From assembly GCA_017995695.1 (NCBI GenBank), contig JAGOIJ010000004.1, positions 1 through 25,240 on the forward strand: a stretch of DNA of 25,240 bases, in the 5' to 3' direction. How positions within the stretch are numbered: position 1 is the first letter of the stretch; the number at the start of each line of letters is the position of its first letter. The position numbers were made by a program, and so were the translations under genes. The notes under the pieces are model-generated. The model searched no databases. It saw nothing but the letters and a program-made list of their open reading frames with translations, and was not told the origin of the DNA. Source of the stretch: Candidatus Omnitrophota bacterium. GTDB taxonomy: Bacteria; Omnitrophota; Gorgyraeia; Gygaellales; Profunditerraquicolaceae. Below are positions 7,127 through 14,011 of this stretch, piece after piece.

Positions 7127-8880
7127 CTTATAAATTCAAAAATCAATTAGTAACCCTTGGTTTGTTATTGATCGGTTGTTGCTTATTTGTGCGGCCGCCT
7201 GCTTTCGCAAAAGAAATCACAATTCTTTACACGGGGCAGACTCACTCTATGCTGTATCCCTGCAGTTGCCCGATTGAAAGGGATGGCGGGCTCACGCGGC
7301 GAGCGACCTTGGTTAATCAGTTAAGGAAGGCGAACACTTCAATTCTATTGCTTGATACCGGCAATGTTTTTGCTGGGGGAATGCTTGACGAATATACGCA
7401 AAACAGCGAATTCGATAAACAGCGCACCCAGATAACCTTGCAAGCCATGCAGGAGATGCGTTATGATGCTGTTGCGCTTGGCGATGATGAATTTAATTTT
7501 GGTCTTACCTTTTTGACAGACCAGATACAAAAAGGGATGTTTCCTTTTCTTTCGGCTAATGTTGATGTTAAGGGCGCAACACCTTTCATTATCAAAGAAG
7601 TAGATGGCGTTCGTTTTGGCATTATCGGCTTGACGAGTCTTTCCGCGCAACAAAAATTAAGCGGCCTGAATATGCGTGAGCCAGCGGCGGCCATTACCGT
7701 GGCTCTGCAAGAGCTTAAAAAACAAAAAGTTGATATCATTGCTGTGTTAAGCAATCTTTCAGAGGGCGAAAATAAGAGTTTATTGGAGAAGGTTTCAGGT
7801 GTTGATATTATGATTATAGGGTCCGGGCAAAGGCTCGCTTTTGCTTCTAAGGTAGGCGCAGCTATTGTTGTCCAATCGGTTTGGCAGGGCAGGAAACTAG
7901 GAACATTGAAGCTAGTGGTTGAAGACAAAAAAATTAAGGATTTTAAGGTTGAAGAGATGCGTGTTTCTGATCAGCTCGCTGACGACCCGGGGATTCTTTC
8001 GTTTCTGCCTTCCTGTTTCTCTGATAAAAATTGCAAAAAAAATAATTCTTTTGGCACCTGCATTAATCCGGGGACCATGAAGTCGGCATGCAAATTTGCT
8101 GACCCTGCAAAGATTAACCTTACGGTTATCACGACAAAAGATTGCCAGGTTTGCGATACAACGCGGGTCGTTGATTCTTTAAAGAATCTTCTTCCCGGCT
8201 TACAAGTTTCTACTTTATATTATCCTCAAACTCAGGCCAAGGCCTTGATTAAAGAGCTGGGTATTGCAGGCTTGCCTGCGTATCTCTTAGGTAAAGAGGT
8301 TGAGAAAGAGGCAGTATTCAATTCTCTTAAGGCGAGCGTTGAGGCAAAAGGTAATTATTATAAATTGCTTCCGCAAATGGCAGGTCTTGGATATTTTCTT
8401 GAGCGCAAGCTTAACAAGGGGCAGTTTGATGTCTTTGTTAGTCTTTTTGATTCAGGGACAGCGCAAATTTTAGAATCAGTAAAACCTTATAATCCTACCG
8501 TGCATTTTCTCGCTGTGCAGAAAGATAGTTGGTTTGAGGCAAGACAAGGTAGGACGGAGGTAGAGGAATATCTTCGCAGTGTTTGCGTACAAAAATATTA
8601 TCCTCAACTTTATTGGGATTATATTATTTGTCGCGCGAAACAGGGAAATAGCACCTGGTGGGATGATTGTCTTAAGGATATAGAGACAGAGCGGATCAAA
8701 ACGTGCGCGCGCGGCCAAGAGGGTGGCGTGCTTCTTGCGGAAAGCATTATGCTGAACAAGGAACTGCAAGTTTTGTTTGGTCCGACCTATTTGGTACACA
8801 ACCAGCAGATTTTTTCTTCAACCGGGGCGCCGACCAAGGAAGAGTTGGATCGCATTATTAAAGGACAAGTAAAGAGGTGA
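7123..8880 (+). CDS. Exported UshA-like metallophosphatase homolog with degenerate metal site, fused to thioredoxin-like domains
   Basis: The 585-residue protein begins with an export signal. LLIGC (C19) could be a lipobox, and AFA/KE after residue 29 could be a signal peptidase I site. Residues 31-285 follow the 5'-nucleotidase/UshA metallophosphatase fold, but the metal and catalytic positions are altered: Q39 where the first Asp is expected, N81 in DTGN, D121-D122 in GDDEFNFG instead of GNHEF, N211 in LSNL instead of LSH, and GSGQ at 233-236 instead of GHTH. A paired CSC (47-49) sits near the N-terminus. A Cys-rich stretch follows at about 297-325, then a thioredoxin-like domain with C341-x-x-C344 in TTKDCQVCD. 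The C-terminal end, with several cysteines and GPTYLVHNQQIF, looks like a second thioredoxin/DsbA-like domain. Probably a redox or scaffold protein rather than a phosphatase. It is coupled to serA by a 4-bp overlap. Confidence 0.72.
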   Translation: MTYKFKNQLVTLGLLLIGCCLFVRPPAFAKEITILYTGQTHSMLYPCSCPIERDGGLTRRATLVNQLRKANTSILLLDTGNVFAGGMLDEYTQNSEFDKQRTQITLQAMQEMRYDAVALGDDEFNFGLTFLTDQIQKGMFPFLSANVDVKGATPFIIKEVDGVRFGIIGLTSLSAQQKLSGLNMREPAAAITVALQELKKQKVDIIAVLSNLSEGENKSLLEKVSGVDIMIIGSGQRLAFASKVGAAIVVQSVWQGRKLGTLKLVVEDKKIKDFKVEEMRVSDQLADDPGILSFLPSCFSDKNCKKNNSFGTCINPGTMKSACKFADPAKINLTVITTKDCQVCDTTRVVDSLKNLLPGLQVSTLYYPQTQAKALIKELGIAGLPAYLLGKEVEKEAVFNSLKASVEAKGNYYKLLPQMAGLGYFLERKLNKGQFDVFVSLFDSGTAQILESVKPYNPTVHFLAVQKDSWFEARQGRTEVEEYLRSVCVQKYYPQLYWDYIICRAKQGNSTWWDDCLKDIETERIKTCARGQEGGVLLAESIMLNKELQVLFGPTYLVHNQQIFSSTGAPTKEELDRIIKGQVKR

Positions 8881-8884
8881 TGTG

Positions 8885-10123
8885 ATGAAAGAAAATCCGA
8901 AGATTTATCTTATTGATGTAACCAATCGTGATGGTGTGCAGACATCGCGTATTTGTCTTTCCAAGTTGCAGAAGACTATGCTTAATCTGTTCCTTGGCGA
9001 GATGGGGGTTTTCCAGTCAGAGTTTGGGTTTCCTTTGACGCATCATGAAACTAATTATCTTAATGCTAATCTTGAGCTTGCAGCCCAGGGGGGATTAGGG
9101 CGCATTCGTCTGGGTGGGTGGATACGGGCTACCCGCGATGATGTCAAGAATGCCTTTAAGCTTGTTCCCGGTCTTAAGCATTTAAACCTTTCAATTTCAA
9201 CGTCCGATCAGATGATCATCAACAAGTTTAAGGGAAAGCTTGATCATCATGCTGTGATTAAGGAGATGGCGGAAGCGGTCCAGGAAGCGTTGAGTCAAGG
9301 CGCGCAATCAATCGGCGTGAACGCAGAAGATGCTTCGCGAACACGCATGGAATACCTGATTGAATTTTCACTGAAGGCAAAAGAAGCAGGCGCTCAGAGA
9401 ATCCGGTATTGCGACACGCTTGGTTTTGATACGCCATTTTCTATGTATGAGCGAATCAAGCTTCTTGCCGAGGCAGTCAAGATTCCCATCGAGATCCATG
9501 GTCATAATGATTTAGGTCTGGTGGTAGCTAATTCCATTGCTGGCGCCAAGGCTGCGTTGGATAGCGGCGTAGACGCTTATATCAATACCTGCGTCAATGG
9601 TATGGGAGAGCGAGCCGGTAACGCGGATTTAGTGTCGGTGATCTTAGCGATTAAATACGGCAGCCAGATGCAGCAGTATAAGCTTGATGAGCAAGTTGAT
9701 TTAAAACACGCCTGGAGGATATGTAAGTATGCTTCGTATGCTTTTGGCGTGCCGATTCCTCTTAACCAACCCGGCGTTGGCTCGAACGCCTTTGCGCATG
9801 AGTCAGGCATTCACGCTGACGGCGCGCTAAAAGATAGGAGAAACTACGAATTGTATGATTATGAGGAACTGGGTCGCGGCGACCCCGAAATTATCGAAAC
9901 AGGCAGGCAAATAACCGCTGGCGAATATTCGGGTATTAAGGGTTTTAGAAATGTTGTTGATAAGTTGGAGATATCGTTTGGCAATGACGCAGAGGCAACG
10001 CGCATCTTGGAATTAGTGCGCTATGCTAATGTTCACAATCAGAAACCGTTAGTTGATGACGAGCTAAGATTTATTGCTAAGCATCCGGATATCGCGCATA
10101 AGATATTTACCATGACACCGTAG
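8885..10123 (+). CDS. Homocitrate synthase / 2-isopropylmalate synthase family enzyme
   Basis: This is a DRE-TIM-barrel acyltransferase that condenses acetyl-CoA with a 2-oxo acid. The N-terminal motif is DVTNRDGVQT, with D16 and Q19 as metal and catalytic positions. The metal-binding HGH is at 205-207 in EIHGHNDLG, followed by the conserved NGMGERAGNADL. A C-terminal segment AHESGIHADG is shared by homocitrate and isopropylmalate synthases. At 412 residues it lacks the long LeuA regulatory domain and is close to NifV/homocitrate synthase length. The substrate is not certain; citramalate synthase is another option. No nitrogenase or lysine genes are nearby. I start at the ATG at 8885 (GAGG at 8874-8877, 7 bp spacing) rather than the GTG at 8882. 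It begins just after the preceding stop. Confidence 0.8.
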   Translation: MKENPKIYLIDVTNRDGVQTSRICLSKLQKTMLNLFLGEMGVFQSEFGFPLTHHETNYLNANLELAAQGGLGRIRLGGWIRATRDDVKNAFKLVPGLKHLNLSISTSDQMIINKFKGKLDHHAVIKEMAEAVQEALSQGAQSIGVNAEDASRTRMEYLIEFSLKAKEAGAQRIRYCDTLGFDTPFSMYERIKLLAEAVKIPIEIHGHNDLGLVVANSIAGAKAALDSGVDAYINTCVNGMGERAGNADLVSVILAIKYGSQMQQYKLDEQVDLKHAWRICKYASYAFGVPIPLNQPGVGSNAFAHESGIHADGALKDRRNYELYDYEELGRGDPEIIETGRQITAGEYSGIKGFRNVVDKLEISFGNDAEATRILELVRYANVHNQKPLVDDELRFIAKHPDIAHKIFTMTP

Positions 10124-10132
10124 TTAAGAATC

Positions 10133-10204
10133 AATATTAATTCGGAAAACAGTTTTTAGTTTTAAGTTTTTAGTTTCCAGATTGTCTAACAACTAATTAA
10201 TATT
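10133..10204. repeat. AT-rich inverted repeat in the gap before purA
   Basis: The 117-bp gap before purA holds a perfect 10-bp inverted repeat (AATATTAATT at 10133-10142, AATTAATATT at 10195-10204). A nested GGAAA/TTTCC pair (10144-10148, 10174-10178) encloses a T-rich direct repeat of TTTTTAGTTT. It could form a cruciform or mRNA hairpin. I see no convincing promoter, riboswitch or small ORF in the gap. Confidence 0.5.
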
Positions 10205-10240
10205 TGTATCTCGATTTTGAAATTTTATTAAGGAGAAATT

Positions 10241-11512
10241 GTGAATACTGTAATCGTTGGCGCGCAATGGGGAGATGAAGGTAAGGGTAAGGTAATCGAT
10301 ATTTTATCCGCAAACGTTGATATCATTGTTCGTTATCAGGGCGGTAGTAACGCCGGCCATACCGTTGTTACAGAAAATAAAGAGTATATCTTTCATCTGA
10401 TTCCTTCAGGCATCTTGCATAAAGGAAAGGTGTGCTGCATAGGAAACGGTGTTGTTATCGATCCTGTTGGGCTCATCAAAGAGATCAATGATTTATCTGT
10501 CGCGGGGATTGCTCTCGATGGCCGGTTCAAAATATCTTCACTTGCCCATGTCATTTTGCCGTATCATAAAATTTTAGATCAGTTGCGCGAAACTAAGCGC
10601 ACGCATAAGATCGGAACTACAGGCCGAGGTATCGGCCCTTGTTACGCTGATAAGATTAATCGTTGCGGTATACGTATGATGGATTTAATTAATCCGCAGC
10701 TGTTTAGAGATAAGTTGCGAGATAACCTCAAAGAAAAAAATGAAATCTTTAAAAAGGTATACCAGCATGAGGGTTTTCGTTTTGAGCGTATCTATAAGGA
10801 ATTTCTTCAGCACGGTAAAAGGCTAGCTCCTTATTTAACCGATGTGCACCGTTTGCTTGCTTCAGCCAGTGATCAAAAAAAAGATATTCTATTTGAGGGC
10901 GCCCAAGGAACCTTTTTGGATATTGATTTTGGCACGTATCCTTTTGTTACCTCTTCTTCAGCGACAGCAGGGGGGGTAAGCGCTGGAAGTGGTTTTGCTC
11001 CGCATAAGATTGACAAGGTCATTGGCGTGGCAAAGGCTTATACGACACGCGTAGGGGAAGGGCCGTTTCCTACTGAATTTGACGCTGCTTTTAATGAGCG
11101 TATCCGCACCAAGGGGCGCGAATTCGGCGCAACCACAGGGCGCCCGCGAAGGTGCGGCTGGTTTGACGCTCCTATGGTCCAGGAAGCAGTGCTCCTGAAT
11201 GGCATGAGCGATTTGGCGATTATGAAATTGGATGTCCTTGATGGTTTGAAAAAGATCAAAGTTTGCATAGGCTACCATTATAAAGGTAAGCTTTTCAAGC
11301 AATTTCCCCATGAAGAGGATATTTTAATGAAGGCCGTGCCTGTTTATAAAACAGTTTCCGGTTGGAATGAAACTGTAACAAAAGCAAGAAGTTATCAAGA
11401 CTTGCCTGTCCAAGCGCGTTCATACCTTACCCTTCTGCAGGATCTACTAAAAACGAAGATTTGTATGGTTTCTGTGGGGTCAGCCCGCGAAGAAACTATT
11501 GTTATACAATAG
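10241..11512 (+). CDS. purA: Adenylosuccinate synthetase
   Basis: PurA joins IMP and aspartate using GTP to form adenylosuccinate, the first step from IMP to AMP. The 423-residue protein is full length. The N-terminal motif QWGDEGKGK (9-17) includes the catalytic aspartate D12, and the catalytic histidine is H40 in NAGHT. GTTGRGIGP binds IMP, and RRCGWFDAP and the C-terminal VSVGSAREE match the GTP- and ligand-binding parts of the family. The start is a GTG with AAGGAG (10230-10235) 5 bp upstream; the protein begins MNTVIVGAQWG, exactly where PurA proteins begin. No other purine genes are in the window. Confidence 0.97.
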   Translation: MNTVIVGAQWGDEGKGKVIDILSANVDIIVRYQGGSNAGHTVVTENKEYIFHLIPSGILHKGKVCCIGNGVVIDPVGLIKEINDLSVAGIALDGRFKISSLAHVILPYHKILDQLRETKRTHKIGTTGRGIGPCYADKINRCGIRMMDLINPQLFRDKLRDNLKEKNEIFKKVYQHEGFRFERIYKEFLQHGKRLAPYLTDVHRLLASASDQKKDILFEGAQGTFLDIDFGTYPFVTSSSATAGGVSAGSGFAPHKIDKVIGVAKAYTTRVGEGPFPTEFDAAFNERIRTKGREFGATTGRPRRCGWFDAPMVQEAVLLNGMSDLAIMKLDVLDGLKKIKVCIGYHYKGKLFKQFPHEEDILMKAVPVYKTVSGWNETVTKARSYQDLPVQARSYLTLLQDLLKTKICMVSVGSAREETIVIQ

Positions 11513-11529
11513 GTAGCAGCTAATAATAC

Positions 11530-11558
11530 TTGACGAATCTTTTTGGTTATGTTATAGT
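11530..11558 (+). promoter_or_regulatory. Sigma70-type promoter for the OmpA-lipoprotein unit
   Basis: TTGACG at 11530-11535 and TATAGT at 11553-11558 are separated by exactly 17 bp. Each box differs from the E. coli consensus at one position. The predicted transcript would start near 11565, giving a leader of about 55 nt before the ATG at 11621. The site lies just after purA stops. It is the best promoter in the window. Confidence 0.75.
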
Positions 11559-11620
11559 AAAATTCCAACCTAAATTTTTCAACGATTTTATTATGTTTAT
11601 GAGTATTAAAGGAGGGTAGT

Positions 11621-12265
11621 ATGTTCAAAAGAATTTTTTCATTGTTGGTTGTTCTGTCGCTTGGCTTAAGTTTAGCGGGATGCACGTTTATCTTTCAGAA
11701 AGGTAGACGTTCTGATATTCAAAAGATTGAAGAGCTTTCTCGTCAACTTGACGAATTATCGCAAGCAAAGCAATTGCTTGAAGATAGGCTTTCTCAAGAG
11801 ATCCGCGATAAGCAGGTGCAGCTTGAGATGAAGGATAAGGGATTAGTTATTACTTTTTTAACCGACATACTCTTTGATTCGGGTAAGGCCGAAATAAAAG
11901 CAAATTCTTTTTCAGCCCTTGATAAAGTGGCGCGCGTATTACAGGAAACAGTTCCTGACCTGAAAGTCGGCATTGAAGGTCATACTGATAATCAGCCAAT
12001 TCAATTTTCCAATTGGAAATCAAATTGGGAATTATCAACGGCCCGGGCGTTAAGCATCCTGCATTATATGGTTGACAAAAAAGGTATTGCCCCCCAACGA
12101 GTAGCAGCAATTGGATATGGGCAATATCAGCCGGTTGCTTCAAATGATACTAAGGATGGCCGTCAATCAAACCGTAGAGTTGAAATCGTTATTTTGCCTC
12201 GGGTAAGCAAGGTTAAGCAGGGAGCATCTGGCGGTTCTTATGACGCCGGGAGCAATTTAAAATAA
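11621..12265 (+). CDS. OmpA/Pal-family peptidoglycan-binding lipoprotein
   Basis: The 214-residue protein has a lipoprotein signal peptide with lipobox LAGC (C21 would be lipidated). It continues with a charged coiled-coil segment at about 30-75 and an OmpA-like domain at about 78-195. The domain shows FDSGKAEI, the GHTDN motif, SNWELSTARA, GYGQYQP and RQSNRRVEI; the SNWELS form is closer to MotB/Pal-like proteins than to classic OmpA. It probably tethers the outer membrane to peptidoglycan. Strong AAAGGAGGG precedes the ATG. It is the first gene of a two-gene unit with its own promoter and terminator. There are no flagellar or tol genes nearby, so it is not confidently Pal or MotB. Confidence 0.87.
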   Translation: MFKRIFSLLVVLSLGLSLAGCTFIFQKGRRSDIQKIEELSRQLDELSQAKQLLEDRLSQEIRDKQVQLEMKDKGLVITFLTDILFDSGKAEIKANSFSALDKVARVLQETVPDLKVGIEGHTDNQPIQFSNWKSNWELSTARALSILHYMVDKKGIAPQRVAAIGYGQYQPVASNDTKDGRQSNRRVEIVILPRVSKVKQGASGGSYDAGSNLK

Positions 12266-12293
12266 GTTCTCAACCCAACTTCGCGAGGGGCCA

Positions 12294-12692
12294 ATGGAAG
12301 TAAAACTAAAGAATAGATTAAGTCTGGTTTTCATGTTGACTACGGTAATCTTCTTTCTGGGTACGGTTGGTTCTTGTATGAAGCTTGCGCGATTGAGTGA
12401 TTCTCGCATGAAAGAAATGGCGACACGTCTTGATGTTGAAGAGAAGTTAAGCCTGGTTTTGAAAGATAAAGCTGCTTTTGAAGAAAAGGCAAAAAAGTTG
12501 AGTGTTGAATTGGATGAGGTTAAAGCTGATCTTGAGTCGACGAAGAAGACGTTACGCCAAGAGCAGCTGGTCGGCGCAAGTTTAAGGGAAGAGTTTGATA
12601 AGATTAAGAAACGCAAAGATCTTCTTGAAATAGAGGTAAAGCAGCTTAAAGAGGCACAAGAGGCAGATAAAATTTCTAAGAGTAAGAAGTAG
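12294..12692 (+). CDS. Membrane-anchored coiled-coil protein of unknown function
   Basis: I do not recognise a family. The 132-residue product has a basic start, one hydrophobic segment at about 9-27, and then an almost unbroken heptad-rich, highly charged coiled coil from about 38 to 125 (for example EEKAKKLSVELDEVKADLES). It ends in a lysine-rich tail. The hydrophobic segment ends VGSC (C28), which could serve as a weak lipobox; otherwise it is a simple membrane anchor. GAGGGG (12285-12290) is 3 bp before the ATG. It starts 28 bp after the OmpA lipoprotein and is followed by the terminator, so the two are probably co-transcribed. The lipoprotein also has a coiled coil, so pairing of the two is possible but unproven. 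Confidence 0.75.
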   Translation: MEVKLKNRLSLVFMLTTVIFFLGTVGSCMKLARLSDSRMKEMATRLDVEEKLSLVLKDKAAFEEKAKKLSVELDEVKADLESTKKTLRQEQLVGASLREEFDKIKKRKDLLEIEVKQLKEAQEADKISKSKK

Positions 12693-12727
12693 GAGGCAGA
12701 AGCGTTCAGTAAGCGCACGTAAGTACC

Positions 12728-12751
12728 AAGGGGATAAGTATCCCCTTTTTT
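12728..12751 (+). terminator. Rho-independent terminator
   Basis: A GC-rich stem AAGGGGAT (12728-12735) pairs perfectly with ATCCCCTT (12740-12747) across a 4-nt loop, followed by a run of six Ts (12746-12751). It ends the two-gene unit that begins at the 11530 promoter. Confidence 0.92.
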
Positions 12752-12794
12752 ATTGAGGTCACAACTTACGAAACGAGCGAAGAGAAGTATCGAC

Positions 12795-12867
12795 GTGTCA
12801 TTGCGAACCCCGAAGGGGTGAAGCAATCTAAAGGATTGCTTCGTCGTTTCGCTCCTCGCAATGACAC
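12795..12867. repeat. Dispersed palindromic repeat (TCATTGCGA...TCGCAATGA type)
   Basis: A 73-bp imperfect palindrome. The outer arms GTGTCATTGCGA (12795-12806) and TCGCAATGACAC (12856-12867) are perfectly complementary, as are the inner arms GAAGCAATC (12820-12828) and GATTGCTTC (12834-12842). The left side also has a small ACCCC-GAA-GGGGT hairpin. The sequence matches from memory a repeat scattered through intergenic DNA of many unrelated bacteria, whose translation yields the spurious peptide VIARSETTKQS on the minus strand. The rest of the 266-bp gap (12693-12958) holds the terminator, a short GAAGA/TCTTC hairpin just after the palindrome, and no gene or clear promoter that I can see. Confidence 0.85.
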
Positions 12868-12958
12868 AGAAGAGTGTTCTTCGCAATTACTTATTCTGAT
12901 TTTTAAAAGATTATTAGCAACGAGCACATTGATTACCTAACTTATAGGGGGAGGAGCA

Positions 12959-13975
12959 ATGGCCATGATAAAGAAAGTAAGAGAAAAAATAAAGAAGATT
13001 TCATCTTCCCGCCGTAAAGCGAGCTCTAAGGCGAATACGTCAATATCGCGTGGCCGTTCTCGTCAAGCAGAAAAGACGCTGCCTGCGCAAGATCAGCAAA
13101 GGGTGACGTTGGGAGTTCAAGAAACAGCCGTGGGACAAACAAAATTTTACGGAGGGCTTACTCCTCGGCCATTCCGCGGCATGCCTCAAGAGCTTCCTGA
13201 TCGGTATGGCATTGATAAGATTGTGTTGCAGGTGCGTGATCCTTGGTGGCTGCATACCTACTGGGAAGTGAAGCCGGAAACCATGGATGCGTTTAGACAA
13301 AAATTGGGGGATGATTTCTATAAGGCTCGTTTTGTTTTGCGGGTGTATGATGTAAGCCAGATACAATTTAACGGAACGAACGCCCACCGTTTTTTTGATA
13401 TCCATATAGATGCTTCGGCTACCAATTGGTATATTGATACCGGAGGTCCAGGTCGATCCTGGTGTGTTGATTATGGTTTATTGCTTGCCAATGGGAGATT
13501 TATTACTATTATCCGGTCAAACGTCGTCACAACTCCCCTTGAAGGGCCATCGTGGATTACCGATGAAGAGTGGATGATTCCCGATGATATGTTCGCCCGA
13601 TTATACGGCATGGGATTTGGTTTTGGCAAGAGTTCTCCGGGTAAGGCATGGCGCGAGCAGATGCGGCAAGCGCTTTTTTCCGGAATCCTTGCTTCCCCTG
13701 GCATCACCTCGATGTCCAGCCCCGCAAAAAAGCGATTACCTCGCGAAAGAAAGTTTTGGCTGGTAGTGCACACCGAGCTTATCGTCTATGGCGCAACCGA
13801 GCCTGACGCAAAAGTATCGGTGCAGGGTAAACCTATCGCTTTAAGGCCAGATGGTACGTTTACGCTGCGCTTCGCCCTTCCCGATGGAAAGCAGGTTATC
13901 CCGGTGAATGCGATATCAGCCGATAACGAAGAGGAGCGCACCATAACTCCCGTTGTTACTAAAGAGACAAAATAA
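12959..13975 (+). CDS. DUF4912-domain protein with C-terminal Ig-like (glucodextranase B-like) domain
   Basis: The 338-residue protein starts with a lysine/arginine- and serine-rich tail (about 1-45) without a signal peptide. A DUF4912 domain follows at about 75-200, recognised by DRYGIDKIVLQVRDPWWLHTYW, RVYDVS and FDIHID. The last 75 residues (ELIVYGATEPDAKVSVQGK, then LRPDGTFTLRFALPDG) have the pattern of beta-sandwich Ig-like modules found in glucodextranase and other glycan enzymes. DUF4912 has no proven function as far as I know. Its place 36 bp before a GH57 glycosidase suggests a carbohydrate role, perhaps as a glycan-binding partner. A GGGGGAGGAG run precedes ATGs at 12959 and 12965; either could be the start. 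Confidence 0.82.
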   Translation: MAMIKKVREKIKKISSSRRKASSKANTSISRGRSRQAEKTLPAQDQQRVTLGVQETAVGQTKFYGGLTPRPFRGMPQELPDRYGIDKIVLQVRDPWWLHTYWEVKPETMDAFRQKLGDDFYKARFVLRVYDVSQIQFNGTNAHRFFDIHIDASATNWYIDTGGPGRSWCVDYGLLLANGRFITIIRSNVVTTPLEGPSWITDEEWMIPDDMFARLYGMGFGFGKSSPGKAWREQMRQALFSGILASPGITSMSSPAKKRLPRERKFWLVVHTELIVYGATEPDAKVSVQGKPIALRPDGTFTLRFALPDGKQVIPVNAISADNEEERTITPVVTKETK

Positions 13976-14011
13976 CACAAGCGTTGTTGTTCACTACTCG
14001 AGGGCAGACTC

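Noticed and set aside
10124..10240. Riboswitch or promoter before purA
   Set aside because: The region is AT-rich with inverted repeats, but I find no purine riboswitch core and no -35/-10 pair with acceptable spacing (the best, TTGTCT with TATCTC, is 19 bp apart and weak).
12257..12886. A 209-codon minus-strand ORF containing VIARSETTKQS
   Set aside because: It is antisense to the coiled-coil gene and runs through the terminator and the dispersed palindrome. The motif is the known false translation of that repeat type, and the rest is low-complexity shadow coding.
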